This document shows, piece by piece, positions 12,101 through 22,644 of a DNA stretch of 64,000 nt. Source of the DNA: Desmodesmus armatus. Its lineage: Eukaryota; Chlorophyta; Chlorophyceae; Sphaeropleales; Scenedesmaceae. Made by a program: the position numbers and the translations under genes. How positions within the stretch are numbered: position 1 is the first letter of the stretch; each line of letters begins with the position of its first letter. The stretch covers positions 154,501-218,500 of the forward strand of contig VIIQ02000559.1 of the NCBI GenBank assembly GCA_007449985.2. The letters run 5' to 3'. The notes beneath the pieces were generated by a model. It made no database searches. It had not been told where the DNA came from and saw only the letters and a program-made list of their open reading frames with translations.

Positions 12101-13833
12101 CGGTGGGCTCCTCCTCTTTCTGCATGGCGCTGGCATTCTTCACGGATTGTTGGGGCTCGGGAACCTTGGAGAGCCAGGCAGGCGGCTGGGCGGCATTGGG
12201 CTCTGGGACCTTGCTGTGCCAGGGCTCGCCAGCTGTAGCTTTGGCGGAGGCTGGCTGGGCCTCGGACTTGGGGGCGGCAACGGGCTGCTTGGGGGCCTGT
12301 GCTGTGGGCTTGTGGTCTGCTGGCTTCTTAGGGTCTGCAACATCCTGCTTAGGAGCCTGTGCTGCGGGCTTGGGCTCTTCAGCCTTGGGTGCTGCTGCTG
12401 GCTGCTTGGGGGCCTGTGCTGCGGGCTTGTGGTCCGCAGGCTTGGGTGTTGTTGCTGGCTGCTTGGGCGCCTGTGCTGCTGGCTTCTGCTCTGCTGGCTT
12501 AGGGGCGGCAGCATCCTGCTTGGGCGCCTGTGCTGCTGTCTTCTGCTCGACTGGCTTGGGGGCGGCAAGTGGCTGCTTGGGGGCCTGTGCTGCGGGCTTG
12601 GGCTCTTCAGCCTTGGGTGCAGGAACGGCCTTGGGTGCTGCTGCTGGCTGCTTGGGCTGTGCTGCTGGCATCTGCTCTGTTGGCTTAGGGACGGCAGCAT
12701 CCTGCTTGGGCGCCTGTGCTGCTGGCTTCTGCTCTGCAGGCTTAGGGGCGGCAACAGGCTGCATGGGTGCCTGTGCGGCGGGCTTTTGCTCCTCAACCTT
12801 GGATGCTGCTGCTGGCTGCTTGGGGGCCTGCGCTGCTGGCTTGGGCTCCTCTGGAGTCTTGGGGGCTGCAGGTACCTGCTTAGCAGCCAGTGCTGCAGGC
12901 TTCTGGTCTTCAGCCTTGGGTGCTACTGTTGGCTGCTTGGGCGCCTGTGCAGCTGGCTTCTGCTCGGCTGGCTTGGGTGCTGGCACAGCCTTGTTAGAGC
13001 CTGTAGCATCAGCTGCTGCATGTGTGGCACGGGCTGCTGCAGCAGCAGCAGCATTGGGCTCAGGAACCTTGCTGAACCATGCAGGTGCTGCAACAGAAGG
13101 CTCAGGGATGCTACTGCCCCAGGTGTTGTGGCTCACCACACTGGCCAGCTGCAGGGGCTTAGCTGCATCTGAAACTGCTGATGGTGCTGGCTCGCGACTC
13201 TGCATCATAGCAGCGTACTTTGCAGGAGAAGGCTCCGGAACCTTGGACAACCAAGCAGGGGTCTCGCTGGTGGGTTCAGGGACCTGGGTGTACCAGGGCG
13301 CTGCTGCTGCTGGCTGCTGTGCTGCTGCTGCTGCGGAGGGCTTGGACAGTACAGCTGGCAGGTGAGGCTCTGGCATGACCATCAAGGCAGCCTTTTGAGG
13401 CTCTGGCACCTTTGCAAGCCATGCTGGTGCTGCATTGACCGGCTCTGGCACCTTGCTGGCCCAGCTGTGCTGCTCTTGAGCGGGCGCGGCAGCAGCGGCA
13501 GCGGAAGCTGGTGCTGCTTGGATGTGGGCTGGCGTAGGTGCTTGCTTTGCCAGGGGTGCTGTCACCGTGGTGGGCTCTGGAACCTTGGAGAACCAAGCTG
13601 GAGCTGCGTTGACCGGCTCAGGCACTTGCTTGTGCCATTCGGGTGCTGGCGCTGCTGTAGGGAGGGGCTGACTGCCGGCTTGCTGCAGAGCTGCTGTCAG
13701 TTTGCTGCCGCTGCTGTTGGAAGGCTCCTTGGGGCTCGATGGTGCACCGTCAAGCTGGTCCAGGAGGACATGCATGAAGTCCCACTTGCCTGCTGGGTGT
13801 GCTGCAGCAGCAATCTGGGCCTTGGCGGCTGCC

Positions 13834-13866
<33 letters not shown>

Positions 13867-15577
13867 ACTTGCGGCTGCTGGGGTTGAGCTGGCTTCTCCT
13901 CCTTCATAAGGTCAGCTAGGATCTGTTCCTCGATTTTGTCGATCTCTGCTTGCTCGTGCTGGAGCTCTGCGCTTGACAGGCTGGCCTGCTGCTCCTGCTG
14001 CTTCTGCTCGGAGTCTGGCCTAGCACGGTGCTGCTGCAGGCTGGCAGCAGCGACAGACGCAGGGGTCTGACTGAGTGGCCGAGTAGGGATGATCCGTGAT
14101 GCAACATCAGCCATGGGGCGAGCCCTACCGCCCTTTGCAGGTGAGGAGGTGGCAGCAGCGGCGGCGTCCTGCTGGGCAGAGTCCCCTGCCGCCGTGGCTG
14201 CGATGGAGACGGCAGCATCGGGGTTGCGCTGCTGCATGCGCTGCATCATTGCTTGGGGGCTGATGTTGGGCAGCTGGCGCTTGATCTCTGCAGCTATCCT
14301 GCTGTAGATGGTGCTGTGGCCGAGATCTGTCATTTCCTTGTCATTTTTGAAGGCCTGGGTCTTCCAAGAAGGAGTGGCAGCGATGGCCGCCAGAGTGTCC
14401 ACAAAGGGCACCTGTTAATGCACAACACAAATGTACACACATGTCAATATATCATGCCGCATGATCTAGTAGCCTTATGGAGTAAGAGCTGCTGCCAGCC
14501 AAGCACATCAAGGAGAGGGAGTTGAGAACCAGACTGACAGAAGACGATTGCAAAGTCGCTTACATCACTGTGACGACCGTGGGGTGACCCTCACATCTGT
14601 CAGCCCCCCACCACGTTGACGGAAGAAGCTTGCAAAGTCGCTCACGTCACCCTTTTGTCTGCCAGGTTCGAACCCCCTACCTACCTGGTACTGCCGCGCA
14701 ACATCAGACACCGCTTGGGCGTATGGCAGAGCCTGCTTGAAGGAAGCCACCGGGGAGGCTGCACCAGCAGAATATCTCCAACGCCCTTCGCCTGCAGCTG
14801 CTGCACCATGCTGCCCAGGTGCTGCTCAAATGCACTGGGAGACACCCAGGGCTCCTGCACTCCATTGTTTGCTGCATGGACCTCGTTGCTGCCAAAGGCA
14901 AGGATGACAAGCACCACCTTGCCAAAGGCGGATGTGCCTTTGGGAGTGCTCAGGAGGGCTGCCAGTGCAGCATCAGCGGCTGCGGCATGGTGGCAGCAGC
15001 AGGCGTGTGAGGGGGTGTGGGAGGGTTTAGGCGGCTGCAACGTCTTGAACTGGTGTTGCTGTGTTGATTGATGTCAGCCTGATACCATGTTGCTGCTGTT
15101 TGACAGTAGACGCATCACAGCACATGGAAAAGGTTGCCATGGGGCGCAGTTGCGATGCTCGTTGACATGAACCAAATGCACAGCATGCCTATGCGCTGCC
15201 ACCCGTACTTTCCACAGATGCTGCCACTGCTGGCACAAAGGCAGCAGTCAACAGTACAGGATGTGTCCCCACCCTGTCGCAGAGTGATTGAGCCTACCTT
15301 CTGAATTGGACAGGTTGCTGCCAAGGCTGAACACCTCCACTGAATTTTGGTAGGCACCCTTCAGCAGACTGACCCAGCCGTTCTCCTGCTTGGTGCCGTC
15401 CTCAACAAGCTTGTCTCCTATCACCACCACACGTGGCTGCGAGCTTGCTGCTGGCATCATGTATGCAATGGTTGCATCCAGGTTCTGAAGGTTGGTGTAA
15501 GCCAGGGTTGCTGCATGCAGGCCTGGGGTGCAGGCCAGCAGCACCGTGGCCAAGAGGGCCAGGCGCAGCCCCTTCAT
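9172..15577 (-). CDS. Secreted protein with two degenerate SGNH-hydrolase domains flanking a long Pro/Ala/Lys repeat region
   Basis: Three exons (15298-15577, 14685-14979, 9172-14411) join in phase to about 1938 residues once two single-base homopolymer gaps are allowed for (G4 at 14752-14755, G6 at 10207-10212). Residues 1-22 form a signal peptide (MKGLRLALLATVLLACTPG). Domain 1 (about 45-240) has the SGNH/GDSL fold order but GDK54-56 in place of GDS, GSNE at 123-126 in place of GxND, and Met219 where the catalytic His belongs. Then come W-x3-VPEP repeats, an APKQPAAAPK-type repeat, a second VPEP block, an acidic/Lys region and HHPAK/HEEM repeats. Domain 2 (about 1720-1938) has GDY1729-1731, an intact GGND1804-1807, and DGLR1901-1904 instead of DxLH. 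Both copies therefore lack the nucleophile and the His. The fold is like that of isoamyl-acetate esterase-type SGNH proteins. A structural or carbohydrate-binding wall or matrix role is inference. Confidence 0.8.
10200..10345 (-). repeat. Short His/Lys/Pro tandem repeat in the SGNH-like protein
   Basis: About seven degenerate 6-7 residue units of the type (H/D)HPAK(E/K/D) follow each other just before domain 2. Directly after come HEEM/HEQM units. The segment is highly charged and spans the G6 frame break at 10207-10212. Confidence 0.75.
11985..13660 (-). repeat. W-x3-VPEP and APKQPAAAPK coding repeats
   Basis: About a dozen units end in VPEP or IPEP, usually in pairs of the form W(G/H/A/Y)(S/T)(K/Q)VPEP, five to six residues, then PAW(F/L)SKVPEP. 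They occur in two blocks (about 13036-13660 and 11985-12225) separated by about 14 units of 17-20 residues of the type APKQPAAAPKAEEPKPAAQ (about 12240-12990). The nucleotide repeats are similar but not identical, so they are old or under amino-acid selection. Confidence 0.85.
13838..13866. repeat. CTG/CAG microsatellite coding for poly-Gln
   Basis: About nine uninterrupted CTG triplets on the plus strand encode a Gln run on the minus strand in the SGNH-like protein, between a Q-rich stretch and an Ala-rich one. Confidence 0.95.
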
Positions 15578-16679
15578 TGCAGCTTAACTGCAGAATCAGT
15601 GATTGGATAGCACCAATGGCAGCTCAAGCAGACATACGCGCCGCTATGTTGCTGCAGTGCAGCGCGTACCGCCAAGTCTGGCAGGAGACACGCTTACAGG
15701 TGGATATATGCAGATAATGAATAAAGTTTTTGAACCGAAGTATCACCGTCTGTAACTTTGGCTGACGAAGCTTGTTTCAGCCTCAAGCCCAACAGATGGG
15801 AGAACGCACCACAACGAAATGAGCAGCCAGTCCTCAAGAAACGTTCTGTTGACTATACCACACGTTCGCGCTGCATCGAGGTGGCGCGGTCTGCCTGTGG
15901 GGAGGCGAGGAGCCACCGTCGCGTGTGTTACCGCTCAAAGTGTTATGATGAGATTTTGGGGGCGCAAATTGTAGACCAAGGATAATGATACCAAAAATAT
16001 TGACAATTTTATGAACAATAAATGTATTTCTCAGCATTGATTGGCTTGCTGTTCAGAGATCCTACGTGTGGGGCAGGTATGTGGGGCAGGCATGTGGATG
16101 GAAGGTAGCGAGGGGTGATGCGATGCATGCAATGGGTGTTTCAACCAATCCCCGACACAAACCAATCCAGGAATGTTACAAATGGCATCAATGCCAGCCT
16201 TGCCCATTTGTCCTGCCTGTCCCAACTGCCAGGAGAACCCACCGCTCGGCAGTGCATTCACAGCACAGCCGGACCGCTGCCGCTGTAACAGCGCCCACCC
16301 ACCACACACTGCTTTACTAAAGCAGTAACCCCACCCAGGCCCCTCAGTCCCTCACCAAGATGCACTAAATGCTGGTGGCGTAGTGTACACACATGACACC
16401 GGAGTGGCCAGCACAGCCAGGTCACAGAATTTGTGACATACAACGGCCGCTACAGCAGCACAGCTTGTGTCTCCTGATGGAGACACCACACCCACACGTG
16501 TGCTATAGCAGCTACAGCTGCACCCCCTTAAGCTTGCCAACCCAGGAAGCCCAGGACATCCCCATAAGCTTGCCAACCCCACAAGCTGCACCCCCATAAG
16601 CTTGCCAACCCAGGAAGCCCAGCCCAGGATGCGCGCGCAGGCATACACTGCATTGGCGAGTATGAGGCTGTGCACGCGC
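15578..16679. other. Spacer: SGNH-like gene 5' flank and Rab1 copy A 3' flank
   Basis: No gene is recognised. The 3' UTR side carries three tandem copies of a ~27-bp unit (ataagcttgccaaccc followed by aggaagcccag or a variant) at about 16525-16625, and a TGTAA on the minus strand near 16175. The 15580-16040 part is a candidate promoter for the SGNH-like gene without an obvious TATA box. Confidence 0.5.
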
Positions 16680-18949
16680 TCAGCAGCAGGATGACTTGGT
16701 GGTGCTGACGCTGCGCCCCTCTCCTGGCCGCACAGTGGCGCCGCCTGCACGTGATGCCATGGGCTGGCTAGCCATCCTGCAAAACACAGGAAGCAGCGGC
16801 GGCAGCACCAACCCGATGAGACGATACCAATGAAGACGGTGTGTCATGCTTGCGAAATACGGCTTGAAACCACTGTGCAGCATCACACGCCACTCACACA
16901 GGCTAGCGCTGCTGCACAACAGCCAACCACATAATCCACAGCCTGTGTCCTGTCAGTTGAGCCTGTGCTGCTGCGCAACCATCCCCTGGCCATGGACCCA
17001 GCCCCTGCAACACCCAGCTGTGCTTGCCAACAGCTTCCACTGTCATTCAACATGCGCCATGATGCCTGACAAACAACCAAGTTTGTGTGGTGCTCCACAA
17101 GCACAGCGACTACACACCCTGCCCCTGCAGCTACTCTGTGCTGCTGCAGTGACACTGAAGCCCTCGTTTGACTGCTCAAACACCCTTGCAGTACCCTACC
17201 TGTTCTTGATCTCTGCTGCCATGGTCATGAATGCCTGCTCCACGTTGGTGGAGTTCTTGGCACTCGTCTCCAGGAAGGGAATGCCAATCTCATCAGCAAA
17301 TGCCTGCAACAGCAGATACAGCCACGCTCAGCAGCTCATACTGGACTGACACAACCAGACACGAAACCAACACCAGACAACTCCCCGCCCCCTGAGCTCA
17401 AGCTGGCAATTCACACAATATAAAGCCATACCAAGCTTCAACTGCATGTTTGCCCCTGTCCCCATTCGGCAGCATGCGATGAAGCTCCTCATCCTGCTGC
17501 TGTCCCTGCTGGCAGACTACCAAGCTGGTGTGTCGCATCAGGCGCAGCCAGCCACCCCAATCACTGGTATACAACCGCCACAATAGGCTGAACTATGGTC
17601 TTGCAGCAACAAAGGACTGCTGCTGATTGAGCCGAACCATTTTCCCTCAGCAGGAGCACACACCTTGGCTGTCGCATAGTCAACCACACGCTTGGACGTA
17701 AGATCACTCTTGTTGCCCACCAGCAGCTTGTTGACATTCTCGTTAGCGTACCGGTCAATCTCGTTCAACCACTGCTTCACATTGTTGAAGCTGTCTTGGT
17801 CGGTCACATCATACACCACCTGGACATATCACAGCACAGCACACCAAAAGCAAGTTTTGACAGGCTGGCATCTGCTCTCACGCATACCTACATGCATACA
17901 TACATAGAGGATCGCACAGGGTTGTGCGCCTACGTCCACTTGCAGCTGCGATATATTGCTGCTGCTGTGCTGAGCACCTTTTGGGACTGCAGGCAGCTCA
18001 TAGCACACCTCCCTCCCCAACTGCTGCAGATGCTGAGCAAGCGGTGTCTGCTGAAGAAAGGGCTGAAACTGAAAGTGCTGCTCACAATGATGCCGTGTGC
18101 GCCACGGTAGTAGCTGCTGGTGATGGTGCGGAAGCGCTCCTGTCCTGCTGTGTCCCACTGCACAGCACAACAGCGCAGGGTACACACACATATAGCGCAT
18201 GCAGGTGAACTGTGCTGACTGGCTGTGCATGCACGCACCATATGTGCAGCATTGAAAGGCGTGAATGTCTCAGAAAAGCAATCAACAAGGTAGCTGTCGA
18301 ACAGACTGTGTGCCACAATACACACTGTAGTGGCCTGAACTCCAACCTAACTGCTGTCGGTGGGTCCAATGACTGAAGTCCAATCCATTCTTGTGTACTT
18401 ACGATCTGCAGCTTGATGACCTTGCCGTCAAGCTCCACTGTGCGGATTTTCTGCAAAACACACGAGCATGGCACACCTGTGAGGGACATGCAGGCAAAGC
18501 AAAAGGCATCCCAGCTGTGCTGACGATGATGCTGTTGTGCTCCCACCCCTCACAGTCCACTTACAAAGTCCACTCCAATCGTGCTGATGTAGCTCTCAGT
18601 GTATGTGTCATCCTGCAGGAGCAAAGGGGCAGGTGTGTCAGCTAGGGGGCTGGGCAGGAGCTGGTCAGTCCTGATGGAGCCCTCCATCTGCTGAACTCAC
18701 CGCAAACCTCAGCAGCAGGCAGGACTTTCCGACGCCAGAGTCTCCGATCAGCAGCAGCTGCAAGTAAAGAAAAGGTTAGGCGTACGTGCGGGGCAAGGAG
18801 CGGGCTGCATCGCCAAGGCACGGTGCATGCTCACCTTGAACAGGTAGTCGCTGTGGAAGGTTCAAAACAGGGCAGGGGAGAGGGTCAGGCATGATCCATG
18901 TACTTGATCACAGCAAGAGCAACCCAACAACTCACTATTCAGGATTCAT
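16680..18949 (-). CDS. Rab1/YPT1 small GTPase, tandem copy A (intact)
   Basis: Nine exons: 18936-18949, 18835-18850, 18701-18757, 18565-18612, 18403-18450, 18086-18157, 17664-17819, 17200-17303 and 16680-16776. All phases agree and give 203 residues, the usual length of algal YptC1/yptV1. Motifs in order: N-terminus MNPEYDYLFK; P-loop GDSGVGKS; switch [14 protein letters not shown]3 WDTAGQE with the catalytic Gln; G4 NKSD; G5 ETSAK; C-terminal SSCC for double geranylgeranylation. Rab1 drives ER-to-Golgi vesicle docking and fusion on membranes, cycling between GDP and GTP. Exon 2 is only 16 nt. The neighbouring secE starts 408 bp away on the other strand. This is the only one of the three copies with every functional motif in the sequence as given. 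Confidence 0.96.
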
Positions 18950-19357
18950 GCTGCCTCCTGCTGTCTGATGTAAGCCAAGGATGTGGTGGAGCCTTTTGTT
19001 CTCTGAACGCTGCCTGCACTGCTGCAATCACCAGTTAGAAACAATGGACCGATGTTGAAGACTGTGTTCCACAGCACTGCCAAGCAGGAGGGCTTGAAAC
19101 GTACACTCGGACCTGCAGTGGTTTTGTCATGCACATGTGGGAGTGTTTCACAGCTGCACTTTGTCAAGACGTCTAGATAACATATCAGCATACGTTTGCT
19201 GCCGTTCGGCTGGATCCATCACCATATAGGAGGACACAGCACACCTCGGATCGTTCCCCATCGGTGTTCAATTCTCTGGGTGTGGAGCAAAGTTGTAACA
19301 CTCTGGTGTGGTTGTGCAGTGTCAATTGAGCTTCGCACAGTCAGCAAGGAGGCGAAC
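18950..19357. promoter_or_regulatory. Divergent spacer between Rab1 copy A and secE
   Basis: The two start codons face away from each other across 408 bp, so this stretch must hold both promoters and 5' UTRs. On the Rab1 side a GTACGT splice-donor-like motif (minus strand, 19099-19104) lies 150 bases before the ATG and is matched at similar distance in copies B and C. No clear TATA box is seen. Confidence 0.55.
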
Positions 19358-21088
19358 ATGCAGGCCACACACCGAATCAGCAGTAGCAGCACCAGCAGCA
19401 GCAGATGCAGCAGACACTGGCAGCCTGCAATGGGTGCTAGGTCGCAGTCAGTCAGGATACCTCTGCAGCGCACGAGCACACGAGCAATTGAGGAGAAGCG
19501 GGAGACAGCAGGCTCAGAGGCATCATCCTCACCAGTGAGTGCCCCCACCCTTGTATTGAGTGACAACTGTCCATCCAATTGTGTCTACACTTGGTTCTGC
19601 TAGGTTATGCTTTACTCACGTGTCTGGCGTGAATCAAGCAATTGCTTCAGGCATCAAGCTAGGTACCTTGTGGCTGACCCCAGAACGTCCGGGCATCAGC
19701 CATGTTGTGACAGCACACAACTGTTCCATGCAGAGTGCTCGGGTCCCGACCAAGTGCATGTGCTAGAATATGGTTGATGTCATGCAGCAGCCCTCTGTTC
19801 TTCAATAGAAGGCAGCGCTTGCTAGAAGGTAGCGCTCTTGGTTGACATGGGGCATTGCACTTGACGCTGGCCACTGCAAGGGCAGATAGGAACAGAAGCA
19901 AGTGCAACCTCCGTACCTGCGCTGGGGCGCACAGTCAGTGTGAAGCTTCCTAGGGTGGGAACTATTGGCACGTATTAGCAGGTGCACCCCTTCCACCACA
20001 CACGCAATTCTACGCAACTTTGGAATGTCACATCCTTGGATGGTTCATGCATTGGCTGGATGCACTCCCTGTGTCAACACCCCAGACCTCTGCACCCCCC
20101 TACACACACCAACACACACCCATCAGGACCGCATGCATGTCTCCAATGCTCACGCGTTGAACATACATCCTGACCTTGACATGTGGCAAATATGTCTTGG
20201 ACCGTGGATTTTGAGTGCTGCTGCTTCCGCCACTGTTGCTGCCGTTGCTTCAGGACATGATGTCTTCAGACCAGCTGCAGAAACTAGCAGAGCTGCGCAG
20301 GCAACGCAACAATGCACCGCAGCCCAGCAGCAACATTGTACAGGTGAGGCACCAACTACGCCACGCTCTGTCAGCAGGTTGACACCAGAGGGTTGCACGA
20401 TATAGGGTTTAAACTCAGACGGTATCACATCAGTAGGGCACAGGGGTTCCAAGTAGCAGGGCATGATGCGCGAGGCTGTGGTGCGTCGGACCAGCCGTGG
20501 CCAGTACAGTCGCAGCGGTGCTGATCAGTTTGCGCCACCAGCTCATGATGGTGGTGGTTGTAAGCATCCTCACCACCAGACACATGATGAGCCCACTCTT
20601 GACGCACTGTTGCTGTGATCTGCTGTGGTCTGCAGGGGGCGCTAGATGAGGCTCAGCTTATATCCTGGCCTACGCCTGGCAAGGTGAGCTGCCACCGTGC
20701 GTTATGCTCGCACCTTCGTCATTCAGTCCAAGGAGGGGGGGTTTTGGGGGGGGGGGTGCAGGGCATGAAACCATTTTTTTGGGGTTGCACAAGGTAACAG
20801 CTTGCTTGTGCAATGCACTCAACTGTCAGACAGGTGATGTGCAGTCTGGCTTGTCCGCTACGCAGTTGGGCGCATGGGGGCTGTGCACTTGCCGTGTATG
20901 CCTGACTTATGCTTGGACTTCACTGACTCTGTGTTCGCGTGTGGTGTTTGGCCCACCATGCTGTTGTGCCTGTGCAGGCTCTGATGGACACTGTGCTGGT
21001 GTTGATTATTGTGGCAGTGACAGGCACGCTGCTGTTTGGCTTGAATGTTGCCCTAGCTGATGCCGGCCAATGGTGGTACAGCTTGTGA
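19358..21088 (+). CDS. secE: Plastid preprotein translocase subunit SecE
   Basis: Four exons (19358-19534, 20254-20343, 20636-20683, 20978-21088), all in phase 0, give 141 residues. Exon 1 is a typical chloroplast transit peptide, rich in Ser, Arg and Thr and poor in acidic residues. Exon 3 carries the SecE signature as LISWPTPGK, matching the conserved 'WP' after the amphipathic helix. Exon 4 is a single membrane span (TVLVLIIVAVTGTLLFGLNV) with a short lumen-side tail ending WWYSL. SecE clamps the SecY channel and with SecA moves proteins into or across the thylakoid membrane. The ATG at 19358 is chosen because it begins the transit-like segment; the open frame extends upstream without another motif. 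Plant SECE1 has the same single-span layout. The assignment rests on the WP motif, the span and the transit peptide together. Confidence 0.8.
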
Positions 21089-22644
21089 GCACGCCCCTGT
21101 CAGTCGGTGCTGCTTAGTCATCCCATTATGGCGTAATCACAAGGCCAGAGGTGTGTGACATAGAGGCAGTCACAGCTTGCGGTGGTGCCCGTGACACTCT
21201 TGCTGTGGTGTGCTGTGCATTGCTTTGTAGCCCCAGCAGTCAAGCCTATGGATGTGTGTGTGTGTAAGACACTTGGAACAATAGAGGTTACAGCTGTGTT
21301 GGCATCTCGGAGCAGTTGTTGACAGGTTGTTGTTGGCGTCCCTTTCTGTGGCAGGTTGTGGGGCCCTAATGCATTGGTTTTGTTGTTTGAATGAGCCGGG
21401 CAGCAGCAGGTGGCAGCGCGCCACTCATGGCCTGTTTTGTCGGTGATGTAGCCGTCAGCAACTGCCGCGCACAAATGTTGTCTCTTGAGTGTTGTTGTGC
21501 GTCACCCCTGCGCCCTTGAAAGGTCGTTTCGAGAGACAGTCCCCACATCTTGATTGGTGGTTCCGACATCTTTTCATTTCACCGAAAGACACCTGTTACT
21601 GATTGAGACTGAGCAGTTGTGGGTCTGTGATACGTGCCTGCGGCGACTGTGGTTGAGTCATTGGATCTTGTAAACGGATCCGTTCCGGAACTCCGGCCAG
21701 TGCTGATGTTGACATTGGCAGTGTGTGGTCACACCATCACATTTTGTTGAGGAGACTCTCCGCAGTCATTCCCCATCATGACTGGCCGATCTCCATGCCA
21801 AGCATAGCCCATGACTGCCCAGCACAGCACAAGCACGCATGGCGGCACCCCCAGCCATACATCGCCAGCAATCCTATTGCGGCAGCAGCATCGTCAACAG
21901 CGCGTCCGCATGCATGCATGGCTCGGCAGGTTCCATGATGAGTCATGCCAGAAGCCACAACAAACAACTGACTAGCTGCACGCCTCACATGCACACACCT
22001 TCGTCAATTCAACACGATGATGTAAGCAGCGCCCGGTTCAACTATTGCCGGGTGCTACACGAACTGCCTGTCCTGCTGTTAGGGGTTGCAAGCCATGTGT
22101 TGACAAAAATGCACACCGGGAGGTGGCCATATAATTAGGCGCACATGCTATGCGTGGCAGCACAAGGACGCGGTCCAGAGAGAAGGAATGAATATACAGA
22201 TAAGATGGCCTCTAGTATCCCTTCGCCATAGGATCTCTTCCATCGGCGTTGAGGCGGGCTGATCACATTCATGCTCCAAGGTCAAGGGAATTGCATTCGC
22301 CGCCTCAGGCCACATTGTGTGACTCAGCCACACTGTGTGACTCAATGAGTCAGCACATGAGCAGCAGCCATCTCTGAACAGGACACCGGACTCTCCAGTA
22401 AACAACTCTTGTGTGCCTGAGGGGTCAACGGTTTGATGTTGCAGGGGCAACAATCTGCTTTCTGGCAGGGGGTAGCTGAGAATCAGCAACGTCTCTGCAT
22501 CAAGTTATTCAACAAAGGCTCCGCTGATACTGCAGGGTAGCGTTGCAAGTTGCTGGCTGCCTCAGGTCCTATAGCCGTTGTGACAGCTCATCACCCGAAG
22601 TTCGAAGTCTGAGGCACATAATGCACTGCCGCCACAAGGACATG
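21089..22644. other. Convergent spacer between secE and Rab1 copy B
   Basis: No gene is supported. It holds the secE 3' UTR (TGTAA at about 21666-21670) and the 3' flank of Rab1 copy B. The small open frames on both strands show no motif. Confidence 0.5.

Noticed and set aside
11758..13365. 535-residue plus-strand open frame rich in Gly, Cys, Ala and Leu
   Set aside because: It is the antisense of the repeat region of the SGNH-like gene; its composition follows from the Ala/Pro/Gln codons on the other strand, and it has no motif.
14660..14680. ggttcgaacc, like a tRNA T-loop/B box
   Set aside because: Neither strand gives a T stem, anticodon arm or acceptor stem around it; it lies in an intron of the SGNH-like gene.
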